Positions 35,382 to 44,509 of a stretch of DNA of 64,000 bases are shown one piece after another (position 1 is the first letter of the stretch; every line of letters begins with the position of its first letter). The stretch is from Candidatus Binatia bacterium (GTDB taxonomy: Bacteria > Desulfobacterota > Binatia > HRBIN30), in assembly GCA_937925685.1 (NCBI GenBank), contig CALAMI010000005.1, positions 62,001-126,000 of the forward strand, read 5' to 3'. Both the position numbers and the translations under genes were made by a program. The notes beneath the pieces are model-generated. The model made no database searches and was not told the DNA's origin. It worked only from the letters and a program-made list of their open reading frames with translations.

Positions 35382-35396
35382 GGTTTTCGTACTTGC

Positions 35397-35945
35397 CTAC
35401 CGGGTGGAGCGCGATAGCCTGAATAGGATTCGGAAGGTTGGCGAGGGTTGATAACGCGGCTGAGCGCTAGCGTCGCTCAGGCGAAACTCACCGACAACCT
35501 CCGGAGGCATTTGCCCGCCGACGAATTGCCATTCCACGTGGGCGTGCAGCTCGGGACTTTTCCCAAGTAAAACACGCTCTCCTGGCTGAGACGCACTGAC
35601 CCCGCCTGCAGCAATGCGAATGCCGGGGCCGGGGTCGACAATCTCCAGGGCCACAAGAACGCCAGGCAGGAGAGGGAACAAGCCATTGCTGTCGCTTTCG
35701 AGACCCGCAAACCCGGGGGCGGAACTACTGCAGAAGACCAAGCCTTCAAGATTCTGACAAGGCAATTCCACCCGTGCTGCAAAGTCAAACCAAGCGATCA
35801 ACTCGCCACCGCCCCGCTCAGTCGAGGCCACGATTACGTCAACGTGGGGAACAAAAGAATCGAAGCCCTCTGGTTTCTCGGGGCCACAACTGCTGAGGAA
35901 CGCAAAAAGAGCACCGACAACAACGCATGTGATATTTCGCCGCAT
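35397..35945 (-). CDS. Lipoprotein with DPGF/LHxHP-type domain
   Basis: A 182-residue protein. The signal peptide ends in a lipobox (FLSSC at residues 16-20), so it is likely a lipoprotein. The mature part is the same domain as in the two exported genes downstream: VDVIVASTERGGGELIAWFD, APGFAGLESDSNG, a LPGVLVALEIV strand, GPGIRIAAGG, GERVLLGKSPELHAHVEW and YQPSPTFRILFRL. It lacks any linker or extra domain and so shows the domain's natural limits (about 150 residues). No catalytic motif is visible; the conserved His in LHAH and Gly-rich GGGEL are candidate ligand sites. Function unknown. Confidence 0.68.
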   Translation of the reverse strand: MRRNITCVVVGALFAFLSSCGPEKPEGFDSFVPHVDVIVASTERGGGELIAWFDFAARVELPCQNLEGLVFCSSSAPGFAGLESDSNGLFPLLPGVLVALEIVDPGPGIRIAAGGVSASQPGERVLLGKSPELHAHVEWQFVGGQMPPEVVGEFRLSDASAQPRYQPSPTFRILFRLSRSTR

Positions 35946-36135
35946 AGTACGCAGACCTTTGTGCCAATCGATTTTCCCTCGGAAAAAGTCGCGAAGGGAA
36001 AAAACCGCCTAACGGAGTCGGTCGTAGCCGTGGGTACGATGGTTTCGCCGTCCTCCTAGCCGGAGGGGAAGCTTTCGTGCCGAGCCGCACGATAGACTGC
36101 ACGCCCCTTCGGCGACAGCGAAGCCGTCGCCGCAC

Positions 36136-36447
36136 CTAGGCAACCTTGACAACGAACTCGATTGGGGGTCCGCGAACAAGGGGTGGCGCGAGCGGGTTTG
36201 GAAGCTGGACAAGACTCTGTTGCGCTGGCGCCTCTTCGAAGAAAGGGCAAAGCGCCAGCGATAACGTTCGCTCCACTGGAACCACGCGAAGGTTCTTCGC
36301 AACCGAGCACAACCAACAAGCGTCGGTGCCCGAGGCAACCAGCCCCACGGGGTGCGAGTGCCGCGCCGCAACTCCAACGCAGACGAACATGGCAACGGTG
36401 CAGACAAGCACTATCGGCAAGCACCCGCGTGTGAGCTGTTTGAGCAC
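36136..36447 (-). CDS. Small exported His/Cys protein, second copy of the type
   Basis: A 103-residue protein. I chose GTG 36447, which has an AAAGGG sequence about 6 bases upstream and places a signal peptide (LPIVLVCTVAMFVCVGVA) at the N-terminus; the frame could start as far up as 36597. After the signal come ARHSHPVG and DACWLCSVAKN: a His-x-His motif followed by C-x2-C, the same order as in the small protein at 35076-35381. A Pro-rich tail follows. The family is unknown to me. It lies about 190 bases upstream of the lipoprotein gene on the same strand and may be the first gene of that group. Confidence 0.5.
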   Translation of the reverse strand: MLKQLTRGCLPIVLVCTVAMFVCVGVAARHSHPVGLVASGTDACWLCSVAKNLRVVPVERTLSLALCPFFEEAPAQQSLVQLPNPLAPPLVRGPPIEFVVKVA

Positions 36448-37503
36448 GTGCCCTTTGTAGGTCGAGCATGGACCCCAGTCAAGACATCGCGCGCCGACGA
36501 CAATGCCGGCCGAGCCGGTGGCTACACTGCTGATCGATGCGCGCGGGTATGCGTGCCAATTGCGTTGTACCGGACATCGGCCTAGACGCTTTGTCACATT
36601 GCTCGCCAGAATCGATAGCGGATCTGTGGCGTTGTGTTGGAGATGAATGCAGGACCCGACTGCAGCCTTCTTGGTCTTGGAGACGCGGCTGGAGCACCGA
36701 GTTCTGAACGGGCCGGTTGATGAACGAACTCACGAGCCCTGTTTCTCCTGCATAGGTGCTCAGCGTTGGTGGGGTGCCACCCGGAGTGAAGCGCAGGACG
36801 TGCCTTTGCAGTCCCACGGTACCGTCGACCAAAGGCGATCGGTCGGTCCAGCGGGTTCCTTCCGAGGGGAACGATCGGCTCTCTCTTTAGATTCGGCCCC
36901 TGTCGCTTCTGAGGGGAGTGTCTTCAATCAACTAACGTCTCACCATATGCTGCCAGGTCACGGTGAGTCGTTGCGTGCGAGCTGGCCAAGTTGATTCGAA
37001 GATGTAGCGCGATCCCGGCGAAGGGTCGGCAAGCGGACACAGCGAGACCGTGTTGGTCGAACTTCTGGTTTCGCGACCGTTGTTTCTGCTCATGTGTAGG
37101 GAGGGCACAGCACGAGCGCAGGGCTGATGCAACGTGTCAATGACATCGCCCCGTACGCGTGGCTTTCAGTGCTCAGTAGCTGCTGCAAACAGAGAGGCAC
37201 AGATCGATGGGACGCTTTGTGTGGCCGCAGCAATTCCCTAGAATGCGCAGAGCCGCGGTTCTGCGTCGGCGTGTTGGCTGGAGGTGCTGTTCTCGGGTCA
37301 CGACTGCAGATCTCGTGCGCTCGTTCTCCGAACCGGCTGTCATCGCCCCAACAAGCAGAACCGGCTCCATCCTGCTGCGGTTGTCTGAGGGCATGATTGC
37401 TGAGCAGGTATGTTCGAGTTTGCCGTTTATCCGTTCTCGGCTCCGTCAACGCCAGCGAACACAACAAACTCCCGCAGGTGCCTCGTCACATCGAATCGAA
37501 CAG
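36448..37503. other. No credible gene in about 1 kb
   Basis: Frames up to about 125 codons exist on both strands but lack motifs and ribosome-binding sites. The part next to 37503 borders the tRNA gene. No repeats or attachment-site duplications of the tRNA end were noticed. Confidence 0.5.
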
Positions 37504-37577
37504 TGGTCGCACGTGGACTCGAACCACGGACCTCCTGCATGTGAGGCAGGCGCTCTAACCAACTGAGCTATGCGACC
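37504..37577 (-). tRNA. tRNA-Val (anticodon CAC)
   Basis: The minus strand folds into a complete cloverleaf of 74 bases: a 7-bp acceptor stem GGTCGCA/TGCGACC with discriminator A, GCTC/GAGC D-stem, anticodon stem CCTGC/GCAGG with loop CTCACAT (anticodon CAC, T before it), a 5-base variable loop and a CGTGG/CCACG T-stem with TTCGAGT loop. The CCA end is not encoded. It reads GUG codons. Confidence 0.97.
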
Positions 37578-37891
37578 GAACCGCGCCGCAACCGGCTAAC
37601 ACAGGCGCGAGAGGGGCGCAAGCAGCCGGCACGGACGTTGGATTCAGTGGTCAAAAGACCTCGTGGACGTGACCGCCGCGCAAGGGGACGGCGGAGTTCT
37701 CGGGTGGGAGAACGATAACGTCCAGGGTAGACAGCGATCCAGATCGAGCCAGGTCGCGACATGGCGGGAAACGGTACGAGCGTTAGCGACAGCCGCTGCG
37801 CGAATCGTGGCACGGAGGTTTGGCAGCACTGAAAGCTCGAGGCGCTTGCCCCCGCGAGCAAATGGGGTACTGTACGGTCAGGAGAACAGTC
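37578..37891. other. Short intergenic stretch, nothing seen
   Basis: About 310 bases between the tRNA gene and the prenyltransferase gene, which point away from each other. Promoters for both should lie here, but I could not identify boxes with confidence. Confidence 0.4.
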
Positions 37892-38896
37892 ATGCCGAAC
37901 GTAGCCATGTGGGCGCGAGCCGTGCGCGTGATTCCGCGCATTTCGACAGACGAGTGGCAGGGGCTCGACGTCGTTTCTCGTTGGCTCATCGCCGTCCGCG
38001 CTGCCGTCCTGATGATGACCTTTGTCTCTTCCGCACTGGCTGGGTTATTGGCTTGGCGCGATGCTCGCTTTCACTTCGGCGGTTGGTTGATTCTTACGGT
38101 TGGGTTGTTGCTCGCTCATGCCACGAACAATCTGCTCAACGATTTGACGGATTATTGGAAGGGTGTCGATCGCGACAATTACTTTCGCGCCCAATATGGT
38201 CCGCAGCCGCTCGAACACGGGCTCCTTACGTCGAGCGAAATGCTGGCCTACATTGGCGTCACTGGTGCCCTCGCCTTGGTTGCCGGTTTGACCTTGGTGT
38301 TTTGGCGTGGCGAGGTGGTGCTGTGGCTATTGCTCGCAGGAGCATTTTTCGTGCTGTTTTACACGTGGCCACTGAAGTACGTGGGTTTAGGGGAGTTGGC
38401 CGTGTTGTTGGTGTGGGGACCACTGATGGTTGGGGGTGGATACTACGTCATCGCGGGCCAAATCGACGTTCGCGTCTTGTGGGCGAGCTTGCCGGTGGCA
38501 CTGACGGCAACGACGGTTCTTTTCGGTAAGCACATCGACAAGCTGGAAGCCGACCGGGCGAAAAAAATCCGCACCTTACCGGTGATTCTCGGGGAGCCCA
38601 GGGCACGGCGTGCAGCGCTGGTCCTCTGTAGCGCCGCGTACGCGGTTACCCTTGGCTTGGTTCTTTCTGGTGCATTGGGCTGGCCGCTGTTGATCGCGTT
38701 TGGCGCTGCTTCCTGGTATCGGCTCCTGTTTCATGTATTTCGGCAGCCTCGCCCTGCTGCTCCACCAGAAGGGTTTCCGCCCAACATATGGCCGCTTTGG
38801 TACTCCGCATTTGCTTTCCAGCATGCCCGCCGTTTTGGTGCTCTCTACTTGGCAGGAGTGCTGATCGATGGCATTTGGATTCGCTGGATAGCGTAA
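37892..38896 (+). CDS. UbiA-family prenyltransferase (MenA-like)
   Basis: A 334-residue integral membrane protein from ATG 37892, with GGAGAA 7 bases upstream. It has both Asp-rich motifs that bind Mg-prenyl diphosphate: NNLLNDLTDYWKGVD (NxxxDxxxD) near residue 75 and GKHIDKLEADRAKKIRTLPV near 215. About eight to nine hydrophobic helices match the family. UbiA enzymes attach prenyl chains to aromatic or other acceptors; the long hydrophilic spacing and KKIRTLPV loop are MenA-like (dihydroxynaphthoate polyprenyltransferase). No other menaquinone gene is close. The P450 gene follows after 23 bases on the same strand, so a prenylated product modified by oxidation is possible but unproven. Confidence 0.85.
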   Translation: MPNVAMWARAVRVIPRISTDEWQGLDVVSRWLIAVRAAVLMMTFVSSALAGLLAWRDARFHFGGWLILTVGLLLAHATNNLLNDLTDYWKGVDRDNYFRAQYGPQPLEHGLLTSSEMLAYIGVTGALALVAGLTLVFWRGEVVLWLLLAGAFFVLFYTWPLKYVGLGELAVLLVWGPLMVGGGYYVIAGQIDVRVLWASLPVALTATTVLFGKHIDKLEADRAKKIRTLPVILGEPRARRAALVLCSAAYAVTLGLVLSGALGWPLLIAFGAASWYRLLFHVFRQPRPAAPPEGFPPNIWPLWYSAFAFQHARRFGALYLAGVLIDGIWIRWIA

Positions 38897-38919
38897 GCGA
38901 CAGCTGAGGTTTGGTGGAA

Positions 38920-40203
38920 ATGACGGAGCAAGATGTAGCATCGGTCCCGGTAGAGCAGCTCGACGTCATCAGTGCCCGTATTTACGGCGAACGCGGTTAC
39001 CCCCATGCTGCTTGGGCCCGCCTCCGCCGTGAGGCACCTGTGTGCTTCATGCAACCTCCCGGTTATCGGCCCTTTTGGGCTGTAACGAAACATGCCGACA
39101 TCATCGAAGTGTCCACTCAGCCAGACAAGTTTCGTAGCGCTGGGCGGTTCATCTTGTTCCCGGACGCAGAGATGCCTGGGCCCAAACTAGAAGAGGACCC
39201 GCCCTTGCGGATGCTGGTGAACATGGATCCTCCGGAGCACCGGGTTTACCGTAAGTTAGTGAGTGGTTGGTTCACTCCCCGGGCGATCGCGCGGCTGGAA
39301 AATCGCCTCGTAGAGCTGACGAATGAAATCTTCACGTCTTTGGGGCCAGCTGGAGAGTGGATCGAATGTGACTTCGTGCGCGACGTGGCTGCCTTGCAAC
39401 CTTTGCGCATGATTACCGAGATCCTTGGAATCCCACGGGAGCGGGAACAGTTTGTCTTGCGGGTGACCAATGAGAACTTTGGAATCGAGGACCCAGAGTT
39501 TCAACGTCCTGGCGACACACGTGAAGATCGCCTTGGATTTCTCTACGAAGCGTTCTCGTATTTAGAGGAGATCACTGAAGAGCGGCGCAGAAACCCCAAG
39601 GAAGATCTCTCGACAGTTCTGGCGTTGGCCACGATCGACGGGAAGCCTGTACCGCAGTTCGAGCTGTTTTCCCTGTATTTCCTGGTTATGGTTGCTGGCC
39701 ACGACACCACGCGAAACTCGATTTCGGGTGGCTTGCTCGCGTTGTTAGAGCACCCCGATGAGTTCGCCAAATTGCGAGCCAATCCAGGGCTCGTCGAGAC
39801 GGGGGCCGATGAAATTGTGCGCTGGACAACGCCGGTCATCCATTTTTCGCGAACCGCGACTGTCGATTACGAGCTGCGTGGTCAACGAATCCGCAAGGGT
39901 GATTCCGTAGCTCTCTTCTACCCATCGGCTAACCGCGATGAAGAGGTCTTCCCTGACCCGTTTGTCTTTCGGCTCGATCGCGAGCCTAACCCTCACTTGG
40001 GTTTTGGCGTCGGCGAGCACTTTTGCTTAGGTGCGCACCTGGCGCGCCTGGACATCAAGGTTTTTTTCCGTGAGTTTGCGCGGCGCATCGATGCGGTGGA
40101 GCTGGCGGGGCCAGTAGAACGGTTGCACGCGTCCTTCGTCGGTGGACCGAAACGGATGCCCGTACGTTTACGATTCAAGCCTGACCGCAGCCTCGCGAGC
40201 TAG
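38920..40203 (+). CDS. Cytochrome P450
   Basis: A 427-residue soluble bacterial P450 from ATG 38920 (TTG 38911 is possible). It has the oxygen-binding I-helix motif AGHDTTRN near residue 250, the K-helix ExxR in DEIVRWTTPV, the PERF-like FPDPFVFRLDREPNPHLGFG and the heme-ligand loop FGVGEHFCLGAHLAR with the axial Cys near residue 370. An N-terminal membrane helix is absent. The layout is typical of CYPs acting on steroids, terpenoids or alkyl chains that receive electrons from ferredoxin, but no ferredoxin gene is adjacent. It probably shares a transcript with the UbiA gene. It ends just before a strong hairpin. The exact CYP family and substrate are unknown. Confidence 0.93.
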   Translation: MTEQDVASVPVEQLDVISARIYGERGYPHAAWARLRREAPVCFMQPPGYRPFWAVTKHADIIEVSTQPDKFRSAGRFILFPDAEMPGPKLEEDPPLRMLVNMDPPEHRVYRKLVSGWFTPRAIARLENRLVELTNEIFTSLGPAGEWIECDFVRDVAALQPLRMITEILGIPREREQFVLRVTNENFGIEDPEFQRPGDTREDRLGFLYEAFSYLEEITEERRRNPKEDLSTVLALATIDGKPVPQFELFSLYFLVMVAGHDTTRNSISGGLLALLEHPDEFAKLRANPGLVETGADEIVRWTTPVIHFSRTATVDYELRGQRIRKGDSVALFYPSANRDEEVFPDPFVFRLDREPNPHLGFGVGEHFCLGAHLARLDIKVFFREFARRIDAVELAGPVERLHASFVGGPKRMPVRLRFKPDRSLAS

Positions 40204-40245
40204 CTGGCGCCCCTTACCACAGAGCAAGCCTGCCCAAGGTTCAAA

Positions 40246-40271
40246 GTGGGGAGCCCTCCCGGGCTCCCCAC
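40246..40271. terminator. Perfect 11-bp bidirectional terminator hairpin
   Basis: 40246-40256 and 40261-40271 are perfect reverse complements around a TCCC loop. It sits between the P450 stop (40203) and the stop of the convergent fusion gene (40277), so it can serve both; a short TTT follows on the minus strand. Confidence 0.75.
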
Positions 40272-40276
40272 GCGTT

Positions 40277-43200
40277 TCATCGGCAAGCAATGCTGTTGTT
40301 GGTCGCGGAAAGGGCACAGCGCGGCCGCACGCCGGTGCTCGGCCCAAAAGCGTAGCCTGCGCACTGCCCGAGCAAAGCCCGGCTTTGGTCGCCTAGAACA
40401 ATGGTGAAGCTAAGCGGCAATTGATGGGGGGCCACGGCAAAGTTGCCCGTCTTGCCCGTGATAGTGACGGTGAATAGGCCCGGAGTGCGCCGCGAACTCG
40501 AGACCACCACCTTCTTGATATCTCCCTGCAAGCCGTCGGGGTCGAGGTACTTTGCAACGTGACCATCCACACTCAGCGTCCAACCTGGGCTGGAGCGCGA
40601 TAGCTTGGCTCCCCCGGGAACTAGTCGCTGGAAGATGAGCGAGCCAAGCGAATCGTACACGGCAAACCGGATCCCTTCGGCCACGGGATTGGGTGGTGGC
40701 GTGGATGGGGTCAATAACCAAGCTCCACTCAAGACCAGATTGTCGTCACCAGGCGGCGTGGAAAGCTTGGTGATCTTGAGCCGCGGATTTGCAGGCTGGC
40801 TGGTGCCGTTGCAGAAAACGTCCGGCATCGCAGTTGGGGTGGAGGTGGGTTCGGGCGTAAAAGTTTCGGTTGGCGCGGGTGTGGGGGTTTCTGTGTGCGT
40901 GGGGGTAAAAGAGGGTGTCGAGGTGCGCGACTCGGTTGGAGTGGCAGTTGGCGACGGCGTATGGGTCGGAGTGAGCGTGGGCCCGCCTGGGGTAATAGTG
41001 TGGGTTGGAGTCAGGGTGGGGGAATGTGTCGGTGTGTGGGTGGGAGTGAACGATGGTGTGAACGTCGCCGTCGGTACCGGCGTGTTTGTCGGTGTGTGCG
41101 TCGACGTCGGTGTCAGAGTTGGGGTTTTTGTGGGTGTCGACGTCGGTGTCCGAGTAAAGGTGGGCGTCGGGCTGGGAGTTGCGGTCGACGTGGACGTCGG
41201 CGTCGCCGTTGGCGTTGTAGAGCCGCCGGGCGTACTGTTGGGATCAGCAGGATCTGATCCCGCATCGAGCTCGTCGCGATCGAAGAAGGTATCTTCGTCG
41301 CGGTCGACACCGAGGCGCACCGCCGAGCCGAGAGGCACCGCTGTGTACGTGAGCTCTTGCCCAGGGGTGGCGGCTACGGTGCGTAGGGCACTGTCGGTCC
41401 AGGCTGCTTCGCCCGCTCGGTCTGGTTGGAAGGTGCCGGCCGCGGTTCGATACCAGCCGCGGAGCTGGCCGTTGTAGCGGCCTTTGACAACCAGGTCGGT
41501 TTCGCCCGCAGCAGCTCGCTGAATGAGCAAGTCGATGCGTGGGTTCACTTGCGCTGCGTTAGTGCTTGTCAGGGTCACCTGCTGACCGACGATCGGGTAG
41601 AGGTCCGTGTCAAAGGCCAAGAGGAACTGTTCCACGTCACGACGCTGCTGATCCCCACCGTCGAACCCGACGCCATTCTGGTTGTTGAACACGGTGGCGT
41701 TCAAGAATCGAAACAAGGTGTCTACGCTACCGTCGTGGAGGAAGCCAAAGCCGCGAATTTGGTCGCCCTTGTGCCCGTTGTCGCCCGCATTGAAGAACGG
41801 CACTGCGGCCATGCCGAACATGCCCACTTTCTGATAGAGGTTACGAAGATGAGCAATCTTAATCACTTGCGGCTCGTTTTCGAAGCTTGCTTTGCCATCG
41901 GTCCCGAAAAACCCTTGGGAACGGTTGGTCACGTGACAACCGTTACATGTGTGTCCCAGAGCATTGTCTGCTCCGTCCGCCCCAAAGTTTATGCCATCGG
42001 AGCGCCTCGGGCCAAAGAAAAAGCTGTGGCCATTTTGCTGCGATGGCGTCAGTGAATTGTCCAGATTGCGGATGGGGTTGGGCGGCAGCTTCACTTGTAA
42101 GATGAAGTCGGTAAACGCTTGCATCTCGGCAGGGGTGAGTTGACTGGTTCGACCCAGCAACCCCGGAAACGCCCCATTGAATGCCTTGAACGCAAGATCT
42201 GCACTAAAAGGCTGGGAACTGCCACCATTGCGGTCACCTCGCCAGTGCATGGCTCCATGATTGGCCAAGCCGCGAAGCGTCTGCGTGGTCATGGGACCTT
42301 TCATGGGGTGAAAATCTCGAAACGTCCCGGAGGGAATGAAAGCCGCGAGCTTGACCGGTAGCGGGTTGGTTTGGGTCTCGTCGTCGGGGTTTCCCAGGTC
42401 CCAGGCCAGGCTATCGAGGTCAGCGAAGATGTGGCAACTGGCGCACGCTGCCTCGCCGTTGCTGGAAGTGTAAAAGGCATCGTAAAGAAACCGTCGGCCG
42501 TTAACCACACTCGGAGGTTCGGGATTGTAAAGGGAAACGTGGTCGACCTCGGTCCGCGTGCTCGTGTCCACAATGGCGATGCCATTGTCGAAGCGAGTGA
42601 GCACGTACAGACGTTGCAGACCCTCGTGCAAAGCGAGGCCAGCAGGCCCGCCCCCACTCACGCTGATGTAGTTCGCCTGGTTCGGCACGAAAGTGTCGTT
42701 TTCCAGCGCCGCAGTGTTGAACACGCCGACCTTGCTCGATCCGAATGCCGCCACGTACAGTGTTTGGCCGTCACTGGTAATCGCGAGGTCCAATGGGGTG
42801 GCCAAACTGTGGTCCTTCACCCCAGGTGGTGCCGGGCGTACATCGTAATCGATATGTTTGTTCAAGTGCCGAGGAAGAACATTGCTTCCCGCCAGCACCG
42901 TGATGCGCGACTCGGCAAGGTGTCCTTGCACCGTGGTACCACCAAATTGTGCAGCGTAAATGCCAGGCCCCTCGAAGCGGAACTCGTTGCGCGACTCGAA
43001 GTTGCTTACGTACACTTTGCCGTTCGCTGGGTTTACTGCCATGTTAAACAGAATCGTTCCGACGCCGGTGTAAAAGCCCGCACTGCCGGCGAGCTGAGCT
43101 GGAGGATTGGCCATGGCGTCGATGACAAACACGTCTTGGTCCGGCAAACTGAATCTGACGGCATTGTTCCAGTTTCGCCCGCACACGCTGCCGGGGCAGT

Positions 43201-44089
43201 CTGCATCTGTTTTGCAGCTCCATCCGTACTTGGAACCACCAGCGCAAGCTTTGTCGGCCCAGTAGGAACCATTCCACTTAACGATAAGCCCGACCTCGGG
43301 TGCCGCTGCTCCGGTGTGATCTGTGGTCGGAAGTGGCAAGCCCCCGGGTACGGTTGTCCCCGATACCGTGCACGGCCCGGCAACGATCGTGTCGGTCTTG
43401 TTGCTGTCATTGCAAACCAGGCCCTCGTTGATCACGGTCGTTTGATTGCCACTGTGAAAGACGGCAGCATAGACACGCGTGCCGTCGGGCGTAGCGGCTA
43501 AGGCACGTGGGGTGTCGCCGAATAAAGTCAAAATCGTCAAGGGTGTTCCACCGAGCGTATTCCCGAGGTTGCTGGCGTCGAACACCCACACGTCGGCACG
43601 GCCGACTCCGGCGGTAGTGAGCTCCGGAGGGTTGGGGTTGTTTTGGCCACGGTGGGCGCAAGTGATGAATGCTCGATTTTTCCCCGGGCCAGCGAACACG
43701 ATGTCCCGCGGTTCGTCGCCCACAAGAAGGGTGCGAACCACCCGGGCCGGCGAACTGGAGAGGTCGACGATGCTCACACTGTCCGAGAGGTGGTTGACCA
43801 CCCACACCTCTGTGTTCGTTCGTGCAGCGACGGCAACGGGTTCGAGTCCGACCGGAACGGACTCGAGATGCGTCAATCCCCCATTGGCCCCAATGGAAAA
43901 AATTTCCAAACGGCTATCAGGAACGTTGGCCGCGAAAAGTTTCGTTCCATCGGGCGACAACGCCAGCGGCCTTACGGGACCGCTTTCGAACAAAGTGTAG
44001 GAGCCGGCCCAACTCACCCGCGTAACGACCCATGGGCTGGCCAGGGTACACACCCCCACCAGGGCGACCCACGCGAGCAATTTTTTCAC
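40277..44089 (-). CDS. Exported beta-propeller / di-heme peroxidase-like / Thr-Pro-linker fusion protein
   Basis: A 1,270-residue protein. GTG 44089 is preferred since GGAGGG lies 9 bases before it; ATG 44098 directly touches that sequence. A signal peptide ([17 protein letters not shown]) is followed by YncE-like propeller repeats ([60 protein letters not shown]), then a module with two c-type heme sites, CASCH and [25 protein letters not shown] and [14 protein letters not shown], as in MauG/cytochrome c peroxidases. A Ca-site-like [19 protein letters not shown], a Thr/Pro linker of about 125 residues and a C-terminal beta domain follow. It is probably a surface or periplasmic redox protein; substrate unknown. 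Confidence 0.8.
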   Translation of the reverse strand: MKKLLAWVALVGVCTLASPWVVTRVSWAGSYTLFESGPVRPLALSPDGTKLFAANVPDSRLEIFSIGANGGLTHLESVPVGLEPVAVAARTNTEVWVVNHLSDSVSIVDLSSSPARVVRTLLVGDEPRDIVFAGPGKNRAFITCAHRGQNNPNPPELTTAGVGRADVWVFDASNLGNTLGGTPLTILTLFGDTPRALAATPDGTRVYAAVFHSGNQTTVINEGLVCNDSNKTDTIVAGPCTVSGTTVPGGLPLPTTDHTGAAAPEVGLIVKWNGSYWADKACAGGSKYGWSCKTDADCPGSVCGRNWNNAVRFSLPDQDVFVIDAMANPPAQLAGSAGFYTGVGTILFNMAVNPANGKVYVSNFESRNEFRFEGPGIYAAQFGGTTVQGHLAESRITVLAGSNVLPRHLNKHIDYDVRPAPPGVKDHSLATPLDLAITSDGQTLYVAAFGSSKVGVFNTAALENDTFVPNQANYISVSGGGPAGLALHEGLQRLYVLTRFDNGIAIVDTSTRTEVDHVSLYNPEPPSVVNGRRFLYDAFYTSSNGEAACASCHIFADLDSLAWDLGNPDDETQTNPLPVKLAAFIPSGTFRDFHPMKGPMTTQTLRGLANHGAMHWRGDRNGGSSQPFSADLAFKAFNGAFPGLLGRTSQLTPAEMQAFTDFILQVKLPPNPIRNLDNSLTPSQQNGHSFFFGPRRSDGINFGADGADNALGHTCNGCHVTNRSQGFFGTDGKASFENEPQVIKIAHLRNLYQKVGMFGMAAVPFFNAGDNGHKGDQIRGFGFLHDGSVDTLFRFLNATVFNNQNGVGFDGGDQQRRDVEQFLLAFDTDLYPIVGQQVTLTSTNAAQVNPRIDLLIQRAAAGETDLVVKGRYNGQLRGWYRTAAGTFQPDRAGEAAWTDSALRTVAATPGQELTYTAVPLGSAVRLGVDRDEDTFFDRDELDAGSDPADPNSTPGGSTTPTATPTSTSTATPSPTPTFTRTPTSTPTKTPTLTPTSTHTPTNTPVPTATFTPSFTPTHTPTHSPTLTPTHTITPGGPTLTPTHTPSPTATPTESRTSTPSFTPTHTETPTPAPTETFTPEPTSTPTAMPDVFCNGTSQPANPRLKITKLSTPPGDDNLVLSGAWLLTPSTPPPNPVAEGIRFAVYDSLGSLIFQRLVPGGAKLSRSSPGWTLSVDGHVAKYLDPDGLQGDIKKVVVSSSRRTPGLFTVTITGKTGNFAVAPHQLPLSFTIVLGDQSRALLGQCAGYAFGPSTGVRPRCALSATNNSIACR
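40830..41225 (-). repeat. Thr/Pro-rich low-complexity linker coding region
   Basis: About 130 codons reading mostly T-P-T, S-P-T and T-x-T-P units, with degenerate GT-rich DNA on the plus strand. Similar linkers occur in the genes at 32870 and 61192. They look like flexible spacers, possibly glycosylated; this is a protein-level repeat, not a CRISPR or tandem DNA array. Confidence 0.8.
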
Positions 44090-44353
44090 GATTGTCATCC
44101 CTCCCTCGGTGCGCATGTCTACAATGAATCTGGGCGATTTGGCAACCGCAATCCTGTTTTTCTTTGCGGCCGTCACCGGACTCGGCGCGGGAGATACGAA
44201 TTGGGGTCCTCTGGCCAGGGAGGCATCTCCTGTTCTTCACAGGTTGCGGGTCGACAAGCACGGGAGCGGGCTGTTTCCCCGGGGAGGGGCGGAATGCGAA
44301 GCCAAGCAGAGATGGTGTTTACCTACAGGGTCGCACGCATGGCGTTTCACGCG

Positions 44354-44383
44354 CCAGCCCCCGCACCGATCCTCGGGGGCTGG
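44354..44383. other. Perfect 10-bp stem-loop upstream of the ECF operon
   Basis: 44354-44363 pairs perfectly with 44374-44383 around a 10-base loop, GC-rich. It lies about 60 bases before the possible ECF promoter and 265 bases upstream of the fusion-gene start. It could be a terminator insulating the operon, or a leader structure. Confidence 0.4.
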
Positions 44384-44444
44384 GGTTGCCGTGGCAGCAC
44401 TTACCAACGGCGAGAGGCTCAGTGCAGGGCTGAGCATGGTGTTT

Positions 44445-44473
44445 GGGAATAAACGTCACGGTTCATTCGTTGT
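44445..44473 (+). promoter_or_regulatory. Possible autoregulated ECF promoter
   Basis: GGGAAT (44445-44450) and CGTTGT (44468-44473) are separated by 17 bases and lie 37 bases before the sigma-factor start. This resembles ECF promoters (GGAA-type -35, CGT-type -10), which often drive their own operon. No second copy was found elsewhere in the window. Confidence 0.3.
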
Positions 44474-44509
44474 TATACAGAGAAATTCGAAGAGCGAGGT
44501 TGAGTCACG

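Larger units (their letters stand above)
44090..44509. other. Divergent regulatory region, no gene
   Basis: About 420 bases between the divergent starts of the fusion gene and the ECF sigma gene. A short frame from 44109 or 44124 begins with a signal-like stretch but has no motif and overlaps the sigma gene, so it is not called. The region contains one strong hairpin and a possible ECF promoter, listed separately. Confidence 0.5.

Noticed and set aside
37504-37577. tRNA gene as an attachment site for an integrated element
   Set aside because: No integrase, no direct repeat of the tRNA 3' end and no phage genes were noticed nearby.
40830-41225. Repetitive GT/CA-rich DNA that could look like a repeat array or CRISPR
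   Set aside because: There are no regular identical repeats with unique spacers; it encodes an in-frame Thr/Pro linker.
42371-43501. 376-codon plus-strand frame inside the propeller/di-heme gene
   Set aside because: Antisense shadow; the minus strand shows propeller repeats and heme motifs.
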